DNA of 64,000 nt from NCBI RefSeq assembly GCF_934924865.1, contig NZ_OW235315.1, positions 2,170,001-2,234,000 of the forward strand, written 5' to 3'. The DNA comes from Tepidibacter aestuarii. Its GTDB lineage: Bacteria; Bacillota; Clostridia; Peptostreptococcales; Peptostreptococcaceae. The notes beneath the pieces were generated by a model. That model worked only from the letters and a program-made list of their open reading frames with translations, searched no databases and was not told the origin of the DNA. Made by a program: the position numbers and the translations under genes. This document shows, piece after piece, positions 53,597 through 62,481 of the stretch (within the stretch, counting starts at the first letter, position 1; every line of letters starts with the position of its first letter).

Positions 53597-54205
53597 TTAG
53601 TTTTCTTTATATCCCACAATTCCACCAGAAACTATTATTTTGAGAGCATTATCAATAGATACATCTAAATAGATTATATCTTTTTTAGCTACTGCAATAA
53701 GCATTCCAGATGTAGGATTTGGAGTTGTAGGTATGAATACAAATACACTTTCTTCTCCTGTATATTCATTTATAGAAGACGGTGCATTGGTAGTTATAAA
53801 TCCTATTGTATATATACCCTTTGAAGGATATTGAACTAGTACAGTACTTTTAAAACTCTCTCCTTTTTTAGTAGCAAAAGCATCAACTACTTGTTTTACC
53901 GAAGAATATATCATTCCAACCAAAGGAATTCTATGCATTACCTTTTCAAATCCATTAAATATTTTTTTACCTATTACATCTGTTGCAAAAATCCCTGTAG
54001 CAAATATTAATATTAATGTTATTACTATACCAACACCATAAAGGTGAATTCCTAATAATTTTTCAAGAGGAACTCTAAATATATAGTCTACCTTATTAAA
54101 AAGCCAAAATACCAGTGATATAGTAACAGCAATTGGAAGAATGGTAAAAATTCCCGTTATAAATACTCTTTTTATGTCTGTTTTATCAGAAATATTTTTT
54201 TTCAA
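53597..54205 (-). CDS. DUF502 membrane protein
   Basis: The 202-residue protein has two N-terminal membrane helices (about 12-32 and 55-75) separated by a short loop. The rest matches DUF502 (PF04367): FEKVMHRIPLVGMIYSSVKQ, then VLVQYPSKGIYTIGFIT and VFIPTTPNPTSGML. The function is unknown. It starts at a TTG and ends 14 bases before cdd. Upstream, repeat R1 copy E and a hairpin separate it from dgkA. Confidence 0.88.
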   Translation of the reverse strand: MKKNISDKTDIKRVFITGIFTILPIAVTISLVFWLFNKVDYIFRVPLEKLLGIHLYGVGIVITLILIFATGIFATDVIGKKIFNGFEKVMHRIPLVGMIYSSVKQVVDAFATKKGESFKSTVLVQYPSKGIYTIGFITTNAPSSINEYTGEESVFVFIPTTPNPTSGMLIAVAKKDIIYLDVSIDNALKIIVSGGIVGYKEN

Positions 54206-54324
54206 AACCCCTCATCCTTTCGCTTTAACTCTGTAAATCAAAATACAGAGCATTTTCAATTATATCAAACATTTAAATTTTATCCAATATTTATTTAAAA
54301 TATAGGTTATATGCAGAGTCGTTA

Positions 54325-54347
54325 AAAGAATGGAAGTTTTTCCATTC
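54325..54347. terminator. Hairpin next to repeat R1 copy E
   Basis: AAGAATGGAA and TTCCATTCTT form a 10-bp stem with flanking A and T residues on both strands. It probably ends the transcript coming from dgkA on the minus strand. Confidence 0.7.
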
Positions 54348-54348
54348 T

Positions 54349-54489
54349 TTTGCTTACAAGAAAACCATATGAATTTCAAACTATGGATAACATTGATTAA
54401 AGATCTAAACTTGCAACTATTTTGAGCAACGGAGTCCCATAGGACTCGTTGGCGACATGAGTCAATGCGTAGCAATTAGACGAATTTTT
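54349..54489 (-). repeat. Dispersed intergenic repeat R1, copy E (inverted)
   Basis: This is the only copy on the minus strand. It carries AAAATTCGTCTAATTGCTAC, then a hairpin at 54427-54451 with the longest stem of the family (GAGTCC/GGACTC plus CAAC/GTTG). ATAGTTGCAAGTTTAG follows. It lies inside the otherwise compact dgkA-DUF502-cdd-era gene group, with the terminator hairpin at its right end as in the other copies. Confidence 0.8.
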
Positions 54490-55191
54490 TATCCAAGACT
54501 TATTTGAAATACTAGTATAGTCGTTAGTATTCCCAATATAGCTCCAAATACAACTTCTATCCCACTATGAATTTCTCCTTCTATCCTGCTTTGTGCAACA
54601 AGTAAAGCTAATATATATGTAAGAGTTGATACTAATATTTCCTCAGAAATAAATGTAACTGCAGTTGCAACGGAAAATGCAAGTGCCGCATGTCCACTTG
54701 GCATACCACCCTTTAAATAAGTCCCTTTTTTTTGTTATTGCTTTAACTACAACTACTAATATGAGAACTATTACTATTCCTATAACAGTTATATGCATCT
54801 CCGATTTTCTTATTTTATTCAAAACAATATTTGAAAAAGGGTTTATTCTATCAAAGAATAGTAGGTACCCTATTACAATAGAATTTAAAGATGCAATCAA
54901 AACCGCTCCTGCTGAAACATCTTTTGCAATCTTTGCAAGTTCATGGTATTCACTAGTAAACAAATCTATTGATTTTTCTATTGCTGTGTTTATCATTTCA
55001 GATATTATAACTAAAGATATAGTAAAGAACAGGATAATCATTTCATACTTAGTCAAATCAAAGAACAAGCTCAAAAACAAAACTATTATAGATATTATAT
55101 AGTGTATTTTCATATTCCTCTCATTTTTGACCGTATATATTATGCCTTCTATAGCACAATTGAAAGCACTTATAAGCTTCTTAGCTCTCAT
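54489..55191 (-). pseudogene. Diacylglycerol kinase-PAP2 fusion, split by a frameshift
   Basis: Two frames together encode one expected protein. The first (from 55191) is an undecaprenol/diacylglycerol kinase, with NERNMKIHYIISIIV and EMINTAIEKSIDL. It continues to KAITKK and then leaves the family. The second frame starts just there and reads GTYLKGGMPSGHAALAF, then SRIEGEIHSGIEV, a PAP2-type phosphatase. The switch is at a run of eight A residues (54726-54733, minus strand); seven would restore one frame. It could be a true mutation, a slippage site or a sequencing error. Confidence 0.8.
54643..55191 (-). CDS. dgkA: Intact kinase part of the frameshifted fusion
   Basis: As written, the genome encodes a 182-residue product. 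Residues 1-120 are a complete prokaryotic diacylglycerol kinase with three helices and the signature EMINTAIEKSIDL. Residues from about 160 (RDLFKGWYAKW) are out-of-frame and end at a chance stop. The kinase, which in Gram-positives recycles undecaprenol, could still work alone. It starts two bases after ybeY ends. Confidence 0.75.
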   Translation of the reverse strand: MRAKKLISAFNCAIEGIIYTVKNERNMKIHYIISIIVLFLSLFFDLTKYEMIILFFTISLVIISEMINTAIEKSIDLFTSEYHELAKIAKDVSAGAVLIASLNSIVIGYLLFFDRINPFSNIVLNKIRKSEMHITVIGIVIVLILVVVVKAITKKRDLFKGWYAKWTCGTCIFRCNCSYIYF

Positions 55192-55192
55192 A

Positions 55193-55654
55193 TTACGCCC
55201 TCACTATCCCAAGTTTAACTAAAACAGCTTCTTCCTTTGATCTCATAATTTTTGTATTTTCATCTGTGTCATGATCATATCCCATTAAGTGAAACATGCT
55301 ATGACACACTAAAAAAGCAACTTCTCTTTCATAAGAGTGATTATAATCATTACTTTGTTCTAGAGCTTTTTCCATAGATATTACAATATCTCCAAGAGCT
55401 TTTTCCTTAAGCTCTATATCAAAATCATCATCTACTATTAAGGGAAATGATAGTACATCTGTTTCTCTATCTATTCCTCTATACATTTTATTTAAATTAT
55501 GTATTTCATTATTATCAACAAATGAAAGGCTTATTTCATAATCCTCATCAAAGCCTTCGTGCTTTAAGCACTCTTTAGTTACACTCTTTATAATATCTAT
55601 TAATTCATCACTTACTTCTATTTTATCTTGTCTATTATCCATTATTAACTGCAT
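55193..55654 (-). CDS. ybeY: rRNA maturation endonuclease YbeY
   Basis: The 153-residue protein has the zinc motif HSMFHLMGYDH (H-x3-H-x5-H) near residue 118 and DRETDVLSFPL near residue 65. It is a single-strand endonuclease in 16S rRNA maturation and ribosome quality control. It lies directly after the pgpH gene and before dgkA, the usual Firmicute order. Confidence 0.97.
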   Translation of the reverse strand: MQLIMDNRQDKIEVSDELIDIIKSVTKECLKHEGFDEDYEISLSFVDNNEIHNLNKMYRGIDRETDVLSFPLIVDDDFDIELKEKALGDIVISMEKALEQSNDYNHSYEREVAFLVCHSMFHLMGYDHDTDENTKIMRSKEEAVLVKLGIVRA

Positions 55655-57679
55655 TTAATTTCCTCCTTCTTTTGGGTACTCTATTCTTTGATGAAACATA
55701 CCCATAATGACTTCTATAAAAGCTTCTTTTATTAGATCTAATTCTTTTAGTGTCAAGTTGCTTTTATCAAACTGTCCATCATTTAATTTACCTTTAACTA
55801 TTTTTTCTATCATATCTTCAATTTTTTCTTTACTAGGTTCTTTTATACTTCTAATAGCAGCTTCCACGGAGTCTGCCATCATTATTACAGCTGCTTCCTT
55901 ACTTTGAGGTTCTGGACCTTTATACCTAAAGTCCTCTTCTTTTATATCCATTCCCATTTCTTTAGCCTTGTAATAAAAATAAGCAACTGATGTTGTCCCA
56001 TGATGTTCTCTTATTATATTTATTATTTCTTTAGGCAATTTATATTTTCGAGCAAGCTCTACTCCATAGCTTACATGTTCTTTAATTATCTTTGTACTCA
56101 TTGTAGGAGATATCTTATCATGAGGATTATCAGTAGTTATTTGGTTTTCTTTAAAAAAATACGGCTTTGATAGTTTTCCCATATCATGATAATATGAAGC
56201 TACTCTTGCAAATAAGGAATTTGCTTCTATTTTATCGCAAGCTCTTTCTGCTAAATTCCCAACTATTATACTGTGATGGTATGTCCCAGGTGTTTCTATT
56301 AGCATCCTTTTTAATATTTCATTATTTGCACTTGATAGTTCTAATAATTTAATGCTTGTTAGTATATCAAAATAATGTTCCCATAGAGGTAAACTACCAA
56401 CTACGAAAATAGATGAAATTATACCTGATAGTAGTGATAGTAACGAATTTATAAAAGGTTCTTTTAAGCTTGTCGTAGTTATAAATTCTAGTGACATTAC
56501 AAGCAATAAATTTAAAAGTCCTATTTTAAATCCTGTAATTATTATATTTCTTCTTTGAGCTATTTCAAGATTAGCAAAAGAGCCAAAAGTTCCAGAAACT
56601 AATGATATCAATAATATGTTTATATCACCCGTAGCTATATAAAGCATTATAGATATAATCAAATTCGATATTATAGCTATATTAGTATTTAAAAGTATGC
56701 TTATTAGCATACTAGCTCCAGCAACAGGTATTATGTATAAAGATATTTTACTAAGAGTCATACTAATGAGCATAGTAGTAGAAATAATCAATATTATAAG
56801 CAATAGTTTCTTTTCATTTTTTAATGTATTTTTATCAAAAACGTTTATGTATAACACTCCTAGAGCTTCAAGTATTATTATAATAAGTATTAGACCTATT
56901 ACAACAAAGAAATCTTCTTTACCTTTTTTTTCAACAAGTCCTATACTTTGTAAGAGTGCTAGTTTTTCTTGAGTTACAATATCTCCCTTGGATATTATAT
57001 TTTCATTTTTTGGTATTATAACCTTTTCAACAGATAACTTTGCTTGTTCTGTTTTTTCTTGTGTTTTTTCTAAGTCCAAAAACTTATTAGGTCTTATATA
57101 ACTATCTATTATCTCTATACTTAACAGCTTTTCATTTTGATTGAATGTTTTTATTTCTTCAAAAAACTCTGATATATTCTCTTTTTGATACTCTACTTCT
57201 TCTTTAGTGATACCCGTACTCATTATTTGATTTATTATTTCAAATATGTAATTTTTTAATTTTTCAAATCTAGCTTTGTCCATATTAAGAGCTAACTCTA
57301 TAGATTTATTAGATATTGTCGGATATTTTTTCTGTATGTTTTCTAGTTTTTGCTTTGAGTTTAATTGTTCGTCATTATCAACATCATCACTATCGGAATT
57401 ATTAATTTCATTTATATCAGAAAAGAACTTTTCTATATCTGATTTTATCTCTGCCTGAACTGTTGGGTTGATTTTATAAACAGGTTGGACCTGCTGAACA
57501 GCTTTATCGATAAGTTTTTGTGTTTCTATCTTGTTTTCTATATCTTTTGTTGCTTTTATATCTTCTTGAGCTCTTTGTCCTACTTTTAATTCGTACTTCT
57601 GAGGAGCTAAAAATGTGAATAATACTATAAAATTAATTATAAAAAACAAAAGAGCAAGGGAAAATTTCTTAAATTTCAT
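55655..57679 (-). CDS. pgpH: 7TM-HD c-di-AMP phosphodiesterase PgpH
   Basis: The 674-residue protein has one N-terminal helix and an extracellular 7TMR-HDED region (about 30-245). Seven helices follow (about 255-455), then a cytoplasmic HD domain (TPGTYHHSIIVGNLAERAC, YYHDMGKLSKPYFF, IREHHGTT). The HD metal ligands are present. PgpH degrades the second messenger c-di-AMP. It lies between phoH and ybeY. Confidence 0.95.
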   Translation of the reverse strand: MKFKKFSLALLFFIINFIVLFTFLAPQKYELKVGQRAQEDIKATKDIENKIETQKLIDKAVQQVQPVYKINPTVQAEIKSDIEKFFSDINEINNSDSDDVDNDEQLNSKQKLENIQKKYPTISNKSIELALNMDKARFEKLKNYIFEIINQIMSTGITKEEVEYQKENISEFFEEIKTFNQNEKLLSIEIIDSYIRPNKFLDLEKTQEKTEQAKLSVEKVIIPKNENIISKGDIVTQEKLALLQSIGLVEKKGKEDFFVVIGLILIIIILEALGVLYINVFDKNTLKNEKKLLLIILIISTTMLISMTLSKISLYIIPVAGASMLISILLNTNIAIISNLIISIMLYIATGDINILLISLVSGTFGSFANLEIAQRRNIIITGFKIGLLNLLLVMSLEFITTTSLKEPFINSLLSLLSGIISSIFVVGSLPLWEHYFDILTSIKLLELSSANNEILKRMLIETPGTYHHSIIVGNLAERACDKIEANSLFARVASYYHDMGKLSKPYFFKENQITTDNPHDKISPTMSTKIIKEHVSYGVELARKYKLPKEIINIIREHHGTTSVAYFYYKAKEMGMDIKEEDFRYKGPEPQSKEAAVIMMADSVEAAIRSIKEPSKEKIEDMIEKIVKGKLNDGQFDKSNLTLKELDLIKEAFIEVIMGMFHQRIEYPKEGGN

Positions 57680-57694
57680 TTTTCCCTCTCCTTT

Positions 57695-58687
57695 CTAATT
57701 TTTATTTTTCTTTTTGTTATTTTTTTTATATTCTTGTTTTTTCTCATATTTGCTATATGCTTTTATTATCCTTTGAACAAGTTCATGTCTTACAACATCT
57801 TTTTCTGTCAATTCACAAATAGATATTCCTTTTACATCTTTTAACACTTCTTTTGCATGTAAAAGTCCAGATTTTTTATTGCTTGGAATATCCGTTTGAG
57901 TAATATCTCCTGTTACTACAGCCCTTGATCCAAATCCAAGCCTAGTTAAAAACATCTTCATCTGCTCAGGAGTTGTATTTTGTGCTTCATCAAGTATGAT
58001 AAATGCATTGTCCAGTGTTCTCCCTCTCATAAACGCAAGAGGCGCTATTTCTATTATACCTCTCTCCATATACCTATTAAATTTTTCAGATCCAAGTATC
58101 TCAAACAAAGCATCATATAAAGGTCTTAGGTACGGATCGACTTTGTCTTTTAAATCCCCAGGTAAAAATCCCAACGTCTCTCCGGCCTCAACTGCTGGTC
58201 TTGTTAAAACGATTCTATTGACTTCATCTTTTTTTAAAGATCTAGCTGCCATGGCAACAGCTAAATACGTTTTACCCGTACCAGCAGGACCTATTCCAAA
58301 TGTGATATTATTTTCTTTTATTAAATTAATATACTTCTTCTGTCCAAGGGTTTTTGGTTGTATAGGCTTTGACTTTACAGTAAAAGCAATAATATCATCA
58401 GATAATTCTTGCATTTTCTCCTCACTACCCTCAAATAATAAATTTATACAGTAAGATATATTTTGATTATTTAGTTCATTTCCCTTTTCAACCATAAGTT
58501 CTAACTCTTTAATAAGCCTTTTACCAAGTTCTACATTGTTTTCTTCACCGATTAAAACTATGCTCCCGTCTCTTAAAACTATATCAACATTAATGCGATC
58601 TTCTATGATTTTTATATTTTTGTCAAGATTTCCAAATAATTGTTTTGAAAATTCATCATTCTCTATCTGTATCTTGCAATTTATCAT
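57695..58687 (-). CDS. phoH: PhoH family ATPase
   Basis: The 330-residue protein has an N-terminal KH-like part (about 1-75) and an ATPase domain with Walker A GPAGTGKT (near residue 133) and Walker B FIILDEAQN. RPAVEAGETLGFLPGD is family-typical. The C-terminus is a lysine/asparagine-rich tail. It is thought to act in RNA metabolism with YbeY. Its start lies inside the end of yqfD (32-base overlap). Confidence 0.95.
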   Translation of the reverse strand: MINCKIQIENDEFSKQLFGNLDKNIKIIEDRINVDIVLRDGSIVLIGEENNVELGKRLIKELELMVEKGNELNNQNISYCINLLFEGSEEKMQELSDDIIAFTVKSKPIQPKTLGQKKYINLIKENNITFGIGPAGTGKTYLAVAMAARSLKKDEVNRIVLTRPAVEAGETLGFLPGDLKDKVDPYLRPLYDALFEILGSEKFNRYMERGIIEIAPLAFMRGRTLDNAFIILDEAQNTTPEQMKMFLTRLGFGSRAVVTGDITQTDIPSNKKSGLLHAKEVLKDVKGISICELTEKDVVRHELVQRIIKAYSKYEKKQEYKKNNKKKNKN

Positions 58688-59831
58688 CAGTATAACTTCC
58701 TCCTTCTACTTGTTCATACTTACCTATATCTTCTAAGGTTTGTATTATAACAGTGAATTTCAAGATATTCTTCTCTACACTGTAATTTTCATTTTTATCT
58801 ATTATTCTTGCCTGTACTGGTAATAAATAATCCATTTTTTTTATAGCTTTTGATTTAAGAGTAGTTTTGATATCATCCAAATCCTTATCATTCTTCTTTA
58901 TATTAACTTCATAAAAAGTATCCACCTGAACTTGCACTGGAAATTCAAAATTTTTATATTGTATCTTAAAATTTTTTGTTTTAACATCGTATTCTTTATA
59001 CGGAATGCTTTTATTCGTTATAAATTCCTTGTCATATAACTTGATCTTAAACATTTTTTTATTTTTGCCAGTTCTATATTTACTTTTATTTGTATATTCT
59101 ACTTTTTCTGTTATTTCATAAAAAGTTCTTGCCCATACTTCTCCCTTAGCTGTAAGATTTCCACCAGCTATTAATACATCTCCTGCTTTAACTATATCGC
59201 CTTTTTTAATCAATGCTTCTCCACTTCTTGGTATTACTTTCTCTATTATACCATCTTTTTTGGCAATTATATTACAATTTATTTTACTATTTTCTTTAGG
59301 CTCCTCAGCTTTTTTTACTATATCTACAAAAGCACTAGTTCCTTTTATGTTTATAGATATATAAGCAACAGAATTAAATTTATACAATATGCTATCTCTT
59401 ATATCCTTTTTATCTATTATATATTTATTAGTTCCAGGCTTAAGTCCGCATTCATAAAGTTCTCTTCTTAATGCTTTTTTATCTATACCTTCTGGACAGT
59501 CTATGTACACATTTGTTATAAATGTTGTTAAGAACAATAATATAAGAACAGATAAAACCCCTCCAAATAAAAGAGTCTTTCTTTTATAAACCTTTTTCAT
59601 AAAAAACGGAATCCCAACCGACCTCTTAATCTTTAAATTATAGTTAGATTTTCTATAGATACTTATAAGCTCTTTAACATCATCTTTGTATACATAGGCT
59701 TCTATTTTTGTTTCAGATATCCTTTTTATATTAAATATATAGATTCTATTTTTAGCCAAATTATTTATAAATTTCTCTAAATTTAGCCCTTCTATAGTTA
59801 TAACACAAAATCCTTTAATATATTGCCACAA
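58656..59831 (-). CDS. yqfD: Sporulation protein YqfD
   Basis: The 391-residue protein has a cytoplasmic N-terminal part, a membrane helix (about 88-108) and a large extracytoplasmic domain. It begins WQYIKGFCVITIEGLNLEKF, typical of YqfD, which is needed for efficient sporulation in Bacillus. The start is a TTG preceded by AAGGGGG at eight bases. It follows yqfC by 13 bases. Confidence 0.93.
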   Translation of the reverse strand: MWQYIKGFCVITIEGLNLEKFINNLAKNRIYIFNIKRISETKIEAYVYKDDVKELISIYRKSNYNLKIKRSVGIPFFMKKVYKRKTLLFGGVLSVLILLFLTTFITNVYIDCPEGIDKKALRRELYECGLKPGTNKYIIDKKDIRDSILYKFNSVAYISINIKGTSAFVDIVKKAEEPKENSKINCNIIAKKDGIIEKVIPRSGEALIKKGDIVKAGDVLIAGGNLTAKGEVWARTFYEITEKVEYTNKSKYRTGKNKKMFKIKLYDKEFITNKSIPYKEYDVKTKNFKIQYKNFEFPVQVQVDTFYEVNIKKNDKDLDDIKTTLKSKAIKKMDYLLPVQARIIDKNENYSVEKNILKFTVIIQTLEDIGKYEQVEGGSYTDDKLQDTDRE

Positions 59832-59844
59832 CTTTTATGCCCCC

Positions 59845-60081
59845 TTAAACCCAATATTCAACAGAGTATATTTTTCCTTCAACGCATAAATCATCTTCAG
59901 TTATATATTTTATAATAAGGTTTTCTCCTTCTATCTTTAATACATTTACCTTTGTATTAACTTTTATCATCTGTTTAGAATACTCCATCACACTTATATA
60001 ATTTTCTATATTAATACATTTATTACTAATGGTAGTAACCCTTGGCAGATCAATTTGTAAATCATTAGGCAAGTTAACCAT
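59845..60081 (-). CDS. yqfC: Sporulation protein YqfC
   Basis: The 78-residue beta-rich protein shows LPRVTTISNKCINIENYISV and KVNVLKIEGENLIIKYI, the pattern of the YabP/YqfC family. It is the first gene of the yqfC-yqfD-phoH operon. The ATG at 60079-60081 follows GGGGAGGTG at a good distance. In Bacillus the gene is expressed under sigma-E; I could not identify a convincing sigma-E promoter here. Confidence 0.92.
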   Translation of the reverse strand: MVNLPNDLQIDLPRVTTISNKCINIENYISVMEYSKQMIKVNTKVNVLKIEGENLIIKYITEDDLCVEGKIYSVEYWV

Positions 60082-60318
60082 TATCACACCTCCCCTTATA
60101 TAATTTTATGAGAGCTATATTATTTAATTCCTAATTTTCAACTTATATTTTTTATTATCATATACAGTCTAATTTTCATATATATATAAGGATGAATATA
60201 ATTCCTAATGAATAAACAAAAATAATATTCTCTATAAAATATTGTGTTTAAATTCATTAATAAAGGGAATATATATAATATATTGAAATTAATAAATTTA
60301 AAAGGGAGGTTTTTATAA

Positions 60319-60693
60319 ATGAAAAGCTTAAAAGAATTTTTACAAACTGGAGATTTTAAAGGGGAAAAGCATGTACCTGTTATACATTTACCTGAAAACA
60401 TAGAAAAAGATAAAGAATTTGATTTGAGAGTTTCTGTAGGAGATGAAATAAAACACCCTAATACTTTAGATCACCATATAGGTTGGATTAAAGTATTCTT
60501 TAAGGGTGAAAATGATAAATTCCCTGTTGAGATAGCTAATTTTAACTTTTCAGCGCACGGCGAATCAAACAACTCAACTGAACCAGTTGGAATTACAAGT
60601 GTAAAACTTGGTAAATCTGGTACTATACACGCCCTTAGCTACTGTAATATACATGGTCTTTGGGAAAACAGCAAATGCATAGAAGTTAAATAA
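60319..60693 (+). CDS. Superoxide reductase (class II, neelaredoxin-like)
   Basis: The 124-residue single-domain protein has all iron ligands: His18 (in GEKHVP), His46 and His52 (KHPNTLDHH), Cys109 and His112 (YCNIHGLWE). Glu16 is the mobile glutamate. It reduces superoxide to hydrogen peroxide without making oxygen. It lacks the N-terminal desulforedoxin domain of class I enzymes. It is a single gene preceded by AAAGGGAGG. Confidence 0.95.
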   Translation: MKSLKEFLQTGDFKGEKHVPVIHLPENIEKDKEFDLRVSVGDEIKHPNTLDHHIGWIKVFFKGENDKFPVEIANFNFSAHGESNNSTEPVGITSVKLGKSGTIHALSYCNIHGLWENSKCIEVK

Positions 60694-60695
60694 AA

Positions 60696-60745
60696 TATAT
60701 AAAAAAGAATCCAGAATATTAATATTCTGGATTCTTTTTTATATA
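60696..60745 (+). terminator. Terminator after superoxide reductase
   Basis: A perfect 25-bp inverted repeat (core AAGAATCCAGAATATT) is flanked by A and T runs directly after the gene. Confidence 0.9.
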
Positions 60746-60780
60746 AGGAAATTCTTAATTATTTCAAAATATCACCTTAT

Positions 60781-60809
60781 TTGACAAGTTACAACCCTTA
60801 TGATAACAT
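60781..60809 (+). promoter_or_regulatory. Promoter of the BCCT transporter gene
   Basis: TTGACA (60781-60786) is 17 bases from TAACAT (60804-60809), with TGA just before the -10. The transcript should begin near 60816, leaving a leader of about 120 bases. Confidence 0.7.
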
Positions 60810-60868
60810 TAAGTTGTTGCATCAGATATTCAATAGATTGTTTCAAGATTTATTAATATGATATTTAA

Positions 60869-60903
60869 ATAAAAACAATTAAATTAATTGTTTTTATTTT
60901 TTT
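60869..60903 (+). promoter_or_regulatory. Terminator-like hairpin in the BCCT leader (possible attenuator)
   Basis: TAAAAACAATTAA and TTAATTGTTTTTA form a perfect 13-bp stem around one base, followed by TTTTTTTTG. It lies between the promoter and the start codon (34 bases away). The stem is nearly all A-T pairs, so termination may be weak. Confidence 0.45.
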
Positions 60904-60936
60904 GTGTAAATAAGAAAATATTAAAGAGGTGGTTAT

Positions 60937-62403
60937 TTGTTTTTAAGCAAGAAAGATAACAAAGTATTTATAATTTCAATAATTTTAGTAATATCAATAG
61001 TTTTATGCTGTCTTATTATTCCTAATTCATTTAGTACTATAGCAAATAAAGCTTTGACTTTTTTAGTAGATGAATTTGGATGGCTTTATTTAATAAGTAT
61101 GACTTTGTTTTTAATCTTTAGCATAATGCTTGCATTCAGCAAGTATGGAAATATAAAATTAGGAGATGACAATTCAAAACCAGAATATAGCTATGTATCT
61201 TGGTTTGCTATGTTATTTAGTGCAGGTATGGGAATCGGTCTTGTATTTTGGGGAGTTGCCGAACCTCTTAATCATTATGTAGCTCCTCTAGGAGTTGATA
61301 GTGGATCTGAGTTAGCTAAAAGGTTCGCTATTAAAAAATCATTCATGCACTGGGGACTTCACCCTTGGGCCGTATACAGTATATTAGCTCTATCACTTGC
61401 ATATATACAATTCAGAAAAAAATATCCTTGTTTAATAAGTAATCTATTTATCCCATTCTTCGGAAAAGATGTTTCTACTAAAAAAATTGGTAAGTCAATA
61501 GATGTTCTAGCAATCTTTGCTACTATAGGAGGTGCTGCTACTTCTCTAGGCCTCGGAACTCTTCAAATAAACAGTGGCCTTAACTATTTATTCAACATAC
61601 CAGAAAATTCTATGATACAAACTATAATTATATTAATAGTTACAGTTTTATTCATAATATCAGCTGTTGGTGGAGTTGATAGGGGGATAAAAATACTATC
61701 TAACTTAAATGTATTAATGGCAATTGTTTTACTTTTATTGTCTATGGTAATAGGACCCACACTTGATATACTAAATTCATTTTTTATAGGTTTAAAAGAT
61801 TATTCTATAGATCTTATCCTCGAAATAAATCCATTCGAAAAACCCGATTGGTATAAATCTTGGACAATATTTTATTGGGCTTGGTGGATATCATGGGCTC
61901 CATTCGTCGGAACTTTTATAGCTAGAATTTCAAAAGGAAGAACAATAAGAGAATTTATAATAGGAGTTTTATTAGTTCCTTCAATAGTTTCATTTTTATG
62001 GTTCTCAACGTTTGGTACTATGGCTACAAATTTAGGATTAGCTATAGCAAACAGTGCTGTTTCAAAAACTTCAACTGCATTTTTCATAATTATGAATAAC
62101 TACCCATTAGGAAGCTCAATATCTATAGTAGCTATAATACTTCTTTGTACATTTTTCGTTACATCAGCAGATTCAGCTACATTTGTATTAGGTATGATGT
62201 CTTCTAATGGTAACTTAAACCCAAACAACAAAACAAAGATAACATGGGGAATATTACAGTCATTATTAGCCCTGTCTTTACTTTTATCAGGAGGCCTTAG
62301 TATGCTTCAGACTATATCTATAGTTGCAGCATTTCCATTTATATTTGTGATATTATCATCTATATTATGCTTGATTAAGTTTTTAAGTCAAGAAAATATT
62401 TAA
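60937..62403 (+). CDS. BCCT family betaine/carnitine/choline transporter
   Basis: The 488-residue protein has 12 helices and the family blocks MGIGLVFWGVAEPLNHY (near residue 100) and FYWAWWISWAPFVGTF (near residue 315). The latter carries the aromatic residues that bind the quaternary ammonium group. It has no long C-terminal osmosensing tail. Choline, betaine or carnitine are candidates. It starts at a TTG after AAAGAGGTGG. Confidence 0.92.
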   Translation: MFLSKKDNKVFIISIILVISIVLCCLIIPNSFSTIANKALTFLVDEFGWLYLISMTLFLIFSIMLAFSKYGNIKLGDDNSKPEYSYVSWFAMLFSAGMGIGLVFWGVAEPLNHYVAPLGVDSGSELAKRFAIKKSFMHWGLHPWAVYSILALSLAYIQFRKKYPCLISNLFIPFFGKDVSTKKIGKSIDVLAIFATIGGAATSLGLGTLQINSGLNYLFNIPENSMIQTIIILIVTVLFIISAVGGVDRGIKILSNLNVLMAIVLLLLSMVIGPTLDILNSFFIGLKDYSIDLILEINPFEKPDWYKSWTIFYWAWWISWAPFVGTFIARISKGRTIREFIIGVLLVPSIVSFLWFSTFGTMATNLGLAIANSAVSKTSTAFFIIMNNYPLGSSISIVAIILLCTFFVTSADSATFVLGMMSSNGNLNPNNKTKITWGILQSLLALSLLLSGGLSMLQTISIVAAFPFIFVILSSILCLIKFLSQENI

Positions 62404-62481
62404 AAATGTTAACCTATTTTTTAATGTCATTATTTTTAATATATGCTACAATTAATTGATATTAATTAAGTAGGTGATAAA

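Noticed and set aside
60088-60140. Sigma-E promoter for yqfC (CATAAAAT as -10)
   Set aside because: A matching -35 at the proper distance could not be found and the region is so AT-rich that the match is not convincing.
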